A stretch of 35,100 bases of DNA from Porphyromonas somerae DSM 23386 (GTDB lineage Bacteria > Bacteroidota > Bacteroidia > Bacteroidales > Porphyromonadaceae). A model generated the notes under the pieces. It was not told the origin of the DNA. It did no database searches and was given only the letters and a program-made list of their open reading frames with translations. Shown here piece by piece: positions 23,677 to 31,908 of this stretch. How positions within the stretch are numbered: the first letter of the stretch is position 1; the number at the start of each line of letters is the position of its first letter. The DNA is taken from contig NZ_AQVC01000024.1 of the NCBI RefSeq assembly GCF_000372405.1, positions 1 to 35,100 on the forward strand, read 5' to 3'. The translations under genes and the position numbers were made by a program.

Positions 23677-25662
23677 TTACTGAATAGTGATATCATCAAT
23701 GAGTAGGTCGTAAGCTGCCTCCTTACCTACCTTAATGCCAAAGAAGCTATCTTTGGTAGCAAGTTTTAATCCAGATATGTCAAGGGTAACCTTCACCCAC
23801 TTGCCTTGTGTATCGATAGTGCCTGTATATCCGTTTCTATCTTGAGGCTTTAGGGTAATATCGGCTGTTCCCGAAACTGTACCAATGTTAAATGGCTTAT
23901 ACTCTTGGTAGGTTTTACCTTTGTATTCTCTAGTTTCATCCGAATAGATGTTTATTGAGAGGGTCTTTGCTGATTTCCCCTTAATGAAGAAGGTAATAGT
24001 ATTGCCGGAGGTAGGAGCCCCTTGTGGTACTTTGGCAGTAAATACGTAATCGTTGCCTGTGGGTGTGCCTTTGATGTGAAGGGCCTTTCCGTTATGCCCA
24101 CCATCAACTTGCGTAGCATAATCTTTCAGACCAAATTTATTGAGTGCACCTTCGAATGCAGTCCAGTCCTCAAAGTCGGCACCAGGGAATAGGAGCTTAC
24201 CTACTGCGGGAGTAGGTTGCTCAGGATTTGGATTTGGCTCTGGTTGTGGCTCTGGATTAGGTTGAGGAGCAGGGGTAGCACCACCAGTTGCGAGCTTTCC
24301 TCCATCGCTCTTCACTGCAACATTCTTGAGTTGCCAAGTAGAGGAGTGTTCTGCAGAACTGATATACTTAAACGCAATGACTACGTTCGCTTTACCTAGC
24401 ATACTTGCTGGTAGTGCAATATCACCACTCTTAACGGTTGTCCAATCCTTGCCTGAAGGCCAAGTAGGTATGGTTAGTTGTTCCCATTGAGCACTCTTTA
24501 CATCACCATTGAAGTTGCTAGATACCCAGATGGTCTGTTCCACCTTCATCTTTGCAGGGTCTACGACCTTTGTTTTCCCTTGGCTGATAGTGTGGTCAAA
24601 GGATATTGATGCACTTTTTGCGGCTGTAAGGTCAAAAGCAGGAGTAACTAGCCAGTCTTCATTGGCATTGTTCTTGCCATCGGCAAAGCCAGAGATGTTG
24701 ACGTTTTTATATTGAGTGTTTATCTTCCAAGTCTGAGCTCCTGCAACATTGATCGCAGTCATCTTACCAAGGTCTTTGGCAAACTCCTCACTGTAGATCA
24801 CTGCCCCTGTTGATGGTTGGTCGGGGGTAGGGGTGTCGGTGCCACCTGAGGTCTCAGGCTCCTTGCCACTAAAGCCGAAGCAATCGTCGGCCGAGCGAAG
24901 GAATAGCTGGTAGTCGCTACCAAACTTTGAGAGGATAGCTACCACGGTACCATTGCCCTTTGGAAGCTTGTCATTAGCAAAAGTAGCATACTTGCTATTG
25001 CGTACATAGAGACTCTTGCCACTCTTATCCCTTAGGATACGATTAACGGCATTCATCTCTTGATCGGCATAGTTGAGCTCGCCACCCTTTTCGAAGTAAA
25101 CGCCCTCTAGCTGTATCAGCGTACCAATCATGGCATCGGTGATAGAGCCCATAGTGGTTACCTTAGGCATTGCCTTTTTGGCATCTGGCCATTGGTTCTT
25201 TAGGAGATGCTTCTTGGCAATCTCGTAGGGGATACGGGTATTCTTGGGATTATTGTTGTTCATTCCCAGCTGAATGACGCCTCCGTAGCTAGTAGCTGCA
25301 AGGCCTTGTAGCTTGATCACTACCTCCTGCCCTACAGGGTAATCATTGGCGATGTTATTTTGGTCAATACCAATGGAGAGCCCACCTGTAGCATCCTCCA
25401 CATAGATTTGCTTGTAGATATTGCCTGAGATATCGTTGCCCACTACCACGGCACGGATGGCGAAGTCCTCCTCAATGATCTTACCCTCTTCGGGTACTGA
25501 GGTAAACATCTCCTTGTATTTAGCAATGGTGATGATGCCTTCATCCCCGATCTCCACAGTCGGTTCGGTAAGGAGTGGGGCATCGTATTCCCGCTCACAA
25601 GAAGCGAAGGTGAGCCCGATGAGGGCTACGAGTGCTATAATTAATTGTCTATTTAGTTTCAT
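23677..25662 (-). CDS. DUF5689 / choice-of-anchor J lipoprotein with shared C-terminal domain
   Basis: 661 residues, lipobox TFASC (Cys22). Order of domains: DUF5689, an OB-fold-like pair (about 38-275, IITIAKYKEMF, AIRAVVVGNDISGNIYKQIYVEDATGGLSIGI-type strands, ending LFLRSADDCFGF); a Pro/Thr linker; a choice-of-anchor-J-like jelly roll (about 295-455, VIYSEEFAKDLG... NEDWLVTPAFDLT... WQLKNVAV); a long P/E/N/Q linker; and a C-terminal ~173-residue domain (489-661, KLLFPGADF to LLIDDITI) that is repeated in the proteins at 28538-30001 and 31909-33636. It sits between the TonB receptor (21 bases upstream) and the EEP gene. It likely serves as a surface binding partner of the receptor (inference). 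Confidence 0.88.
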   Translation of the reverse strand: MKLNRQLIIALVALIGLTFASCEREYDAPLLTEPTVEIGDEGIITIAKYKEMFTSVPEEGKIIEEDFAIRAVVVGNDISGNIYKQIYVEDATGGLSIGIDQNNIANDYPVGQEVVIKLQGLAATSYGGVIQLGMNNNNPKNTRIPYEIAKKHLLKNQWPDAKKAMPKVTTMGSITDAMIGTLIQLEGVYFEKGGELNYADQEMNAVNRILRDKSGKSLYVRNSKYATFANDKLPKGNGTVVAILSKFGSDYQLFLRSADDCFGFSGKEPETSGGTDTPTPDQPSTGAVIYSEEFAKDLGKMTAINVAGAQTWKINTQYKNVNISGFADGKNNANEDWLVTPAFDLTAAKSASISFDHTISQGKTKVVDPAKMKVEQTIWVSSNFNGDVKSAQWEQLTIPTWPSGKDWTTVKSGDIALPASMLGKANVVIAFKYISSAEHSSTWQLKNVAVKSDGGKLATGGATPAPQPNPEPQPEPNPNPEQPTPAVGKLLFPGADFEDWTAFEGALNKFGLKDYATQVDGGHNGKALHIKGTPTGNDYVFTAKVPQGAPTSGNTITFFIKGKSAKTLSINIYSDETREYKGKTYQEYKPFNIGTVSGTADITLKPQDRNGYTGTIDTQGKWVKVTLDISGLKLATKDSFFGIKVGKEAAYDLLIDDITIQ

Positions 25663-25683
25663 ATATTGTATCGTCTATTAATA

Positions 25684-28437
25684 TTACCAATTGTAACTAG
25701 CATTGAGGAAGAAGTTGATCCCCTGCATGTAGTAGTGCTTATTGGTAAAGCGCTCAGGGTGATCTAGGTTGATACGTCCTTGCTCAAATCCACCAGTGCG
25801 AATCTCCTTATTATTGAGTAGGTTGGTGATGGAGAAGTTGAAGTTGATGCGGTCTCTATTCTTTAGGTAAAGAATCTTACCGATGCTTAGGTCCATAGTC
25901 ACTCCACCCTTGAAACGCTCCTGAGTGGTATACTGCTTGAAAGCCTCATACTGCTTAGCATTGTGTCCGGCAGTACCTGGAGGGGTGACAGTGGTATAGT
26001 TAGAAGCGAGTCGGCGGATAGGCGCAGCATCAATGTGGTTGTAGCCAAAGCCATTGACATTGAGGTTGAAGAACCAATAATTCCAGAAGTAACCAATCCC
26101 AAAGGTACCCAGTACTTGTGGTACACCACCGAGGTAGAGGTTCTTCATGTAGACCTTCTCTTCTTTATTCATAATCTTACCATTGGTACTATTCATCACG
26201 CCCATTGGGTCGTTGCTGTAGTAGTATTGAGCGGCAGTACCGATCAGCTCAAAAGTGAGCGAACTGGTAGGCTTATACTCAACACCCACCTCTACACCTC
26301 TATGTACCTTATCCACTCCATAAAGGGTGTGGAGTACAAAGGTACGCTGTGTATCATCATAGTAGGCTACCTTCTTCATATCATCCCAGAAGCCGGTGTA
26401 GAAGGCCGATAGACGTCCTTTCACCTTAGGAGTGGAGAAGATATAATTGATGTCTACACTTCCAATCTGCTTGCTCTTGAGTGTTGGTGCCACAATATCC
26501 GAAATGTCTGGAGAGACATACATCTGTCGCTCTAGCTGTGGACGATTGAGGTACTGAGCATTGAGGGTGAGAAAGTGGCGACCGTTGAATTTATAGACGG
26601 CACCGACCTTAGCATCAAAGTTGATAAACGCATGGAGCTTACCTTTGCCATAAGAATTGTCGGGGTAGCGTCCGTTGCGCATCATACCTTCACGCTGGAT
26701 GGTATTAAGTGCTAGCTTGGCACCATAGTAGATATCCCACTTGTAGTACTTATGCTCATTCTGAGCCCAAAGTGCTGCATTGTAGATATGGTAGCGGTAG
26801 TCGTATCCAAAGACATCCCCCTCCCATACTCTACGGCCAGGCTTATTGAGGTCGTTTTGAACCACCTGATCATTACCAGCAAAGTCGCGTTCGGCATACT
26901 TATCGTTATCCAATAGATACTTAGCCCCTAGCAGGTCATCGACTGTCTTGAATTGCTTGGACTGAGAGTACTTAAATTCAAGTCCCGCACTCAGTGCAAT
27001 CTCCTTGGATAGCTGTGTATTGAGTGTGGTATTGAAGGCAATCTCTGCAAGGTCGCTCCGACGCTCCTCTACCATATAGATGGCGGAACCGTCACCGGTC
27101 ATATTATTGAGGTGGTTTGCCATATAAAGGCGATCCCAATTGATCTGAGAAATCTCTAGAGTACGCCATTGGTGGGCATAATACTCCTGCACCTCGGGGG
27201 CTCCCTCGAAGTAGCTAGGGAGGTAGCGGTAGTAATCAGGGCGTGGGTCGGCACCATTGTACCAATTGAGCGAAGACCTACCGTATCTATTGTAGTGTGC
27301 ACCGATACCAGTGGTAAGGGTGGTCTCGTAATTGGGCTTCCAGATGTGAGAGATGATCAGAGTTGGATCCCAGCTCTTCACCACACGGGCGTTACGCTTT
27401 TTGCCATTCTGCCAGCCCCAGTTTGGATTGTAGGTATTGTTGCAGACCAGTTTTAGAGCCTCCTCCACTGAGGAGCCTTGCTGACCACGCTCTACTGGCG
27501 AACCAAAGGTGATGACGCTGAGGCGATGCTTGCCCCTATCCCATACCTTCTCTGCACCTAGCATATAGGATATGTTCTTGTAGAAAACACCTTCAATGGC
27601 CCCTTCGTGAGCATAACGGCCACCGATAGCGGCAGAGAGTGCCCAGCCATTATCCATCAGACCGGTATTGTAGCTGAGGATCGCACGAGCATAGTAGTTG
27701 CGATTAGTGCCTGAGAGGGTTGCCTTTCCGCCACGAGTATAGTTGGCTGGGCGCATATTGATATTCTCCGAGCCACCAATATCTCCAAAGGAGAAAGGAG
27801 AGGCTCCCATATAATTGATGCGGTTACCATTGCGGGTCATATCATTAAGGGCACCGATGGAGGAGTAGTTGAAGACGCCTCTTACCCCTTCATTGAAGTT
27901 GATGCCATTGATATACCTCTGCTCGTAGGTATTGTCGTAACCACGATTGCGGTGACGGAATTGTGAGAATTGGAAGCCAGCCTTCTGGAGATAGACATCG
28001 TTGGTAAAGATGACCATCGTATTGGCCGACTGCCCCGCCCCTTCATCGTCAATCTGGTCGAGGTCAATATTATCTACAATCCCCGCAAACTGGGCATTGT
28101 CATTGATTTTATTTTGTATCATCACAATAGGCCCCACCTCATTGAGTCGGTTGGGGGTGATGGTGATATTTAGCTCCACAGTAGTGTGCAGAGGAGAGCT
28201 GAAGAGTAGGGTCTCTTCGCCAGCCTTAATGTTGTAAAAGGCGAAACTACCATCACTCTCGGTTGTAGTCTGCTGATTACTACTCTGGAGGGTTACTAGC
28301 ACGCCACCTATGCCATTGTTGCTACCTCCGTCGCGAACGACCCCTCGAAGCGAGGTCTTCTCTTGAGCGAGAAGAGGGCAGAAAGCTATAGACAGTAGGA
28401 GACTTGCCAAGGCAATAAGCCTAGTAATTCTTTGCAT
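25684..28437 (-). CDS. TonB-dependent receptor of the nuclease locus
   Basis: 917 residues, signal peptide ending LLAQ (about residue 25). A carboxypeptidase-regulatory-like domain follows (about 28-110, LRGVVRDGGSNNGIGGVLVTLQ). The plug covers about 130-250 (NTMVIFTNDVYLQKAGFQFSQFRHRNRGYDN, NGINFNEGVRG, INYMGASPFSFGDIGGSENINMRP), then a large barrel ending FFLNASYNW. No SusD-like gene is next to it; the DUF5689 lipoprotein occupies that place. This receptor-DUF5689-nuclease order recurs in Bacteroidota as far as I recall. The ligand is probably an oligonucleotide or nucleoside product of the two linked nucleases (inference). The 100-base gap upstream contains a hairpin. Confidence 0.92.
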   Translation of the reverse strand: MQRITRLIALASLLLSIAFCPLLAQEKTSLRGVVRDGGSNNGIGGVLVTLQSSNQQTTTESDGSFAFYNIKAGEETLLFSSPLHTTVELNITITPNRLNEVGPIVMIQNKINDNAQFAGIVDNIDLDQIDDEGAGQSANTMVIFTNDVYLQKAGFQFSQFRHRNRGYDNTYEQRYINGINFNEGVRGVFNYSSIGALNDMTRNGNRINYMGASPFSFGDIGGSENINMRPANYTRGGKATLSGTNRNYYARAILSYNTGLMDNGWALSAAIGGRYAHEGAIEGVFYKNISYMLGAEKVWDRGKHRLSVITFGSPVERGQQGSSVEEALKLVCNNTYNPNWGWQNGKKRNARVVKSWDPTLIISHIWKPNYETTLTTGIGAHYNRYGRSSLNWYNGADPRPDYYRYLPSYFEGAPEVQEYYAHQWRTLEISQINWDRLYMANHLNNMTGDGSAIYMVEERRSDLAEIAFNTTLNTQLSKEIALSAGLEFKYSQSKQFKTVDDLLGAKYLLDNDKYAERDFAGNDQVVQNDLNKPGRRVWEGDVFGYDYRYHIYNAALWAQNEHKYYKWDIYYGAKLALNTIQREGMMRNGRYPDNSYGKGKLHAFINFDAKVGAVYKFNGRHFLTLNAQYLNRPQLERQMYVSPDISDIVAPTLKSKQIGSVDINYIFSTPKVKGRLSAFYTGFWDDMKKVAYYDDTQRTFVLHTLYGVDKVHRGVEVGVEYKPTSSLTFELIGTAAQYYYSNDPMGVMNSTNGKIMNKEEKVYMKNLYLGGVPQVLGTFGIGYFWNYWFFNLNVNGFGYNHIDAAPIRRLASNYTTVTPPGTAGHNAKQYEAFKQYTTQERFKGGVTMDLSIGKILYLKNRDRINFNFSITNLLNNKEIRTGGFEQGRINLDHPERFTNKHYYMQGINFFLNASYNW

Positions 28438-28479
28438 GTCTTTGAGTCATTAGTTAATAATCTGATTCTATTAGAAAAT

Positions 28480-28524
28480 GAGATGGAAAGAGGACCGCAA
28501 CAGTGGCGACCCCATTTCCATCTC
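28480..28524 (-). terminator. Hairpin between fimbrillin-like gene and TonB receptor gene
   Basis: Perfect 10-bp stem gagatggaaa / tttccatctc with a 25-nt loop. On the minus strand it is followed by a T-rich stretch (cattttctaat). It lies 13 bases past the stop at 28538 and may reduce read-through into the receptor gene. Confidence 0.55.
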
Positions 28525-28537
28525 ACTTAATGAGTAC

Positions 28538-30001
28538 TTACTCAATCGTAAAGTCGTCAATCATTAGATCGTAGTCTACCTCCTTGCCTACCTTGAGAGC
28601 AAAGAAATTGTCTGAGGTGGATAGTTGCAACCCAGCAATATTAAGGGTTACCTTTACCCATTCCCCTTTGGTGTCAATAGCTCCAGTATATTGGTTGGAA
28701 GCTGCGGGTGCTAGCATAATGTCTTCTGTACTTGCTACCTCGCCCAAGTTAAATGGCTTATACTCTCTTGGGGCAGAGTAGATATTCATTGATAGTGACT
28801 TGCCTGCTGTTCCCTTGATGTAGAAGGTGATCTTAGTCGCAGAGGTCATACCAGAGGCATTCTTAGTGGTGGTAAAGACGTAGTCATTCTTTGCAGGCGT
28901 ACCTTTGATATGTAGTGCCTTGCCACTCTTCCCGCCGTCAACTTGGTTGGCGTAAGCTTGTAGTCCAAAATTATTTAGGCTAGCTTTGAAGGCATCGAAG
29001 TCATCAAAGTTGGCACCAGGGAAAAGCAACTTGCCCTCAGTTGGCTGTGGCTGTGGTTCTGGCTCTGGTTGTGGGGTAGGAGTCTCCTCGCCACCAATAA
29101 CGATGACCTCACCATTGTCCGACCCTTCCTTCCAAGGATTGATGGTAGCACCCTCTACTATTACTAGCTGACCTCTATTGTAGGTCACCTCAACGGTGTA
29201 CTTGTAACCGCTCTCAGTGGCTGTTAGCTTTAGGTTAGCGGTGTGTGGCTTACCATTGATATTGAAAGTCACCTCCTTGCCAGTCAAGGTTTGTGGAGGT
29301 AGGATCATCATCCCTTTGTACTTATTAGTGCCTGCTGCCTTGATAGCTACACTTGGAGTAGCGGTCTTGGTGCCAGTAGTGATGGCCCCATCAGCAAGTG
29401 CCATCTTACCATCCACCAATACATCCTTCAGAGCAATGGTGCCATTATTGATCGCCAGCCCATCGGTAGTGATATTGAATTCAATCAAAGTGAGCATGTG
29501 GCTAAATACCAAGTTAGCATTGCCATTTTGCTTATTGATTCCCTTTTGGTTGTCCGAGTAAAGGAGGTCAATAAGGGCAGGTTTGCTTTGATCAGAGGTG
29601 TCAAAAGCCAGCTCGGTAGTCACTCCCTCCTTATATGGGTAGTAGGCGACTAGGTCTAGATTGCCAGTGCTAGGTAGGTTGATCCCCTCCATAGCCGAGG
29701 TAAAGACCACCTTTTCACCTGCTGAAGCGGTAGTGTACTTAGCATTTGTGGCGTAGTTATTAGCTCCTAGTGCTTGTCCTTCGTTCAGTGCAAAGATACC
29801 GATGGCATCCGATACTTCCCAGGTTTCTCCAGCTACACGTGTGCCGGGTTGCACAATGTTGGAGCTTACCCTAAGGTCGCCCTTACCTTTTGCATAAGGG
29901 TCATCCACTTCACAGCCACATCCTCCGCTGCGTTGACAGCTAGAGAATAGTAGGGTACTCGCTAGGAGTAAGCTTCCTAATTTAGTCGTTGTCTTCATCA
30001 T
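28538..30001 (-). CDS. Fimbrillin-like lipoprotein with shared C-terminal domain
   Basis: 487 residues, lipobox LFSSC (Cys22), followed by a Cys-rich short stretch (GGCGC). Residues about 40-300 look like a fimbrillin/Mfa-type adhesin pair of domains: TWEVSDAIGIFAL, LDLVAYYPYKEG, FSHMLTLIEFNI and the closing ATINPWKEG. A P/E/Q linker leads to the C-terminal domain (324-487, KLLFPGANF to DLMIDDFTIE) found in two other proteins of this cluster. It begins 31 bases after the nuclease gene. A surface adhesin or scaffold role is likely. Whether it polymerises as a pilus is unknown; the fused C-terminal domain argues against it. Confidence 0.85.
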   Translation of the reverse strand: MMKTTTKLGSLLLASTLLFSSCQRSGGCGCEVDDPYAKGKGDLRVSSNIVQPGTRVAGETWEVSDAIGIFALNEGQALGANNYATNAKYTTASAGEKVVFTSAMEGINLPSTGNLDLVAYYPYKEGVTTELAFDTSDQSKPALIDLLYSDNQKGINKQNGNANLVFSHMLTLIEFNITTDGLAINNGTIALKDVLVDGKMALADGAITTGTKTATPSVAIKAAGTNKYKGMMILPPQTLTGKEVTFNINGKPHTANLKLTATESGYKYTVEVTYNRGQLVIVEGATINPWKEGSDNGEVIVIGGEETPTPQPEPEPQPQPTEGKLLFPGANFDDFDAFKASLNNFGLQAYANQVDGGKSGKALHIKGTPAKNDYVFTTTKNASGMTSATKITFYIKGTAGKSLSMNIYSAPREYKPFNLGEVASTEDIMLAPAASNQYTGAIDTKGEWVKVTLNIAGLQLSTSDNFFALKVGKEVDYDLMIDDFTIE

Positions 30002-30032
30002 ATTGATATAATTATTGTGTGATTATTATTAT

Positions 30033-31808
30033 TTACCAGTCTTTAGAGTTATTCTGACTCTTAATCGCTGTTGCTTCGTTCTCGGGGAGGGAGGGGAAGA
30101 ATTTCACCCCTAGCTCCTTCTCGAGCTCGGCCACGGTGCAAGTATAGTCGTCCCACTTGCTACCACTAGCGGGTCTTACATTTGGCATCTTGACACCAAT
30201 GGAGACCCACTGACCCTTTTTCTTCTTTAGTAGCACCTTCCACGTGTGAGTGGGGATTGGGCACTTCTTATTGACATCGTCACGTACCATTTCAGCGTTA
30301 GGAGCAAGTGTAGGGCCACAAACCACATAGAGGGTATCGGTCTTACGGGCATTCTTAGCAAAAGCATTCTCTTTATTCTCGAGCGTTGCCCAGATACCTG
30401 CATTCTGACTTTGCTCTTGTGGCACTACGTTGGTGAAGTAGAAGGTGGTGCGATTGAGCTCTTTGGAAGCGGTACGCTGATTACTTGCCAGCATGTGGCC
30501 TCGGCTCATATTGTACTCACGTGGCTGAAAGCTCCTTCTGATTAGTTGCATCTGATACTTTTGTTCTACACCAGGGCCGAAGTCCCAAGGGTCGCCACCC
30601 CACTTCTTTCTACTCCATTCCCCTAGACAGTCTCTGTACATCGGATAGGCCACCATATAGGGCTGGTGATTATTTTTGCTAAAATAAATAGTATAGTTGC
30701 GTCGCTTACCACCAGGAGTCGTTCCCCCTGCAAAGAAGCTGTCGGGAGTATCCTCTTGGTGGATGACACGATCCTCCATATAGCCATTTTGGATCAGTAC
30801 CTGCTCCATATAGTAGGCCTGATTACCATACCCTTCAGCTGGAGGCGTAGGGGGTTCGGGCTTAGGGTCTTCTCCAGGTTGCTCTGGATCCGGCTGAGGA
30901 TTGGGCTGTGGTTGAGTGCCTCCTTCGCCTTCCCCGATAATCTCAATAGTGGCATCAATGAGCTCCACACCAGTGTCGGTGAGCTTGAAGTTGCGTCGCA
31001 CACGAATACCTGCCTGTAGCTTCTTCGACTCCATCTCCGTGTAAGTATAGCTCTTGCCCGCCACTTCAAAGGTGTAGGTAAGGCCTTTCAGCTCCTGCCC
31101 TGGTAGCAGAATAGCTTGATGTGTTGCCCCTTTAGCTACACTCTTGGCCTTGTGCATCGTTATCTTGCTGGTGGCGGCCCCGAGGTTGGAAAGTTGACCT
31201 GTAGTGAGATCAAAAACACCCTCTACCTTCACATCACCCACGCTAATTTGAAGTGCATTGAGGTCGGTAGCCCCATCGCCCATGATAGAGACCTGTAGCT
31301 GACTCAATGCATGGAAAAATTGCAGGTTGGCTTTAGGGTGCAGGTTATTGAGCCCACGTGCATTGTCGCTGTAGAGTAGATCAAGCTTAGAGAGGTCGCT
31401 CTGATCTCGTACATTGATTCGCAACTTATGATCCGCACCAACCGGTTGGTAAGGGTAGTAGCTAATGAGGTCAATTCGCTCCTCAGGCATCAGCCGTATC
31501 TCACCTCCCTCGGCGGGAAGGAATTGCCCATCACCATCAGGAGTGGTATAGGGTAGGTTGCTAGCCTTTTGGAAAATAGATGTGCTACTCAAGCCTTTGC
31601 CACTTACTACAGCGTAAAGACCAATTTGGTCGCCTCTCTCCCATGAGGTCTCGGTAGCCCTTAGAGAGTTGATACGACTTTGTACTTCTAGGACTGTGTA
31701 TTCTCTGGGGAGTTCTTTATCCCCCTTCTTGTCATCGCAGCTACAACAGCTAAAGATAAGTACCGCTGTAATAGCCAATAATAGTAAGATTGTCTTGTTC
31801 CTTGACAT
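30033..31808 (-). CDS. Fimbrillin-like / DNA-RNA non-specific endonuclease fusion lipoprotein
   Basis: 591 residues from the ATG at 31808; the TTG codon just upstream is a less likely start. The signal peptide ends in SCCSC, with CDDKKG after the last Cys resembling Bacteroidota lipoprotein surface-export signals. Residues about 35-290 are fimbrillin-like (TSWERGDQIGLYAV, IDLISYYPYQP, FFHALSQLQVSI). A P/E/Q-rich linker follows (about 296-325). The rest is a NUC1-type nuclease: active site SRGH (435-438, His438 as general base), then NVVPQEQSQNAGIW with Asn469 as the likely Mg2+ ligand. This family cuts single- and double-stranded DNA and RNA. The first residue of the DRGH motif is Ser here, as I recall in other Bacteroidota members. 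Confidence 0.92.
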   Translation of the reverse strand: MSRNKTILLLLAITAVLIFSCCSCDDKKGDKELPREYTVLEVQSRINSLRATETSWERGDQIGLYAVVSGKGLSSTSIFQKASNLPYTTPDGDGQFLPAEGGEIRLMPEERIDLISYYPYQPVGADHKLRINVRDQSDLSKLDLLYSDNARGLNNLHPKANLQFFHALSQLQVSIMGDGATDLNALQISVGDVKVEGVFDLTTGQLSNLGAATSKITMHKAKSVAKGATHQAILLPGQELKGLTYTFEVAGKSYTYTEMESKKLQAGIRVRRNFKLTDTGVELIDATIEIIGEGEGGTQPQPNPQPDPEQPGEDPKPEPPTPPAEGYGNQAYYMEQVLIQNGYMEDRVIHQEDTPDSFFAGGTTPGGKRRNYTIYFSKNNHQPYMVAYPMYRDCLGEWSRKKWGGDPWDFGPGVEQKYQMQLIRRSFQPREYNMSRGHMLASNQRTASKELNRTTFYFTNVVPQEQSQNAGIWATLENKENAFAKNARKTDTLYVVCGPTLAPNAEMVRDDVNKKCPIPTHTWKVLLKKKKGQWVSIGVKMPNVRPASGSKWDDYTCTVAELEKELGVKFFPSLPENEATAIKSQNNSKDW

Positions 31809-31858
31809 CAAATAGACTCTAATTGTTGTTTAATTCCATTTACGTTCTCTTAAAACGC

Positions 31859-31884
31859 CTGCCTGCGATATCCCACACAGGCAG
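31859..31884 (-). terminator. Weak hairpin between first and second genes of the nuclease locus
   Basis: Stem ctgcctg / caggcag with a 12-nt loop, followed on the minus strand by gttttaag, 25 bases after the stop of the first gene. The stem is short, so partial termination or mRNA processing is as likely. Confidence 0.4.
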
Positions 31885-31908
31885 CCGTGAAAAATTATAA
31901 ATCGTTAA

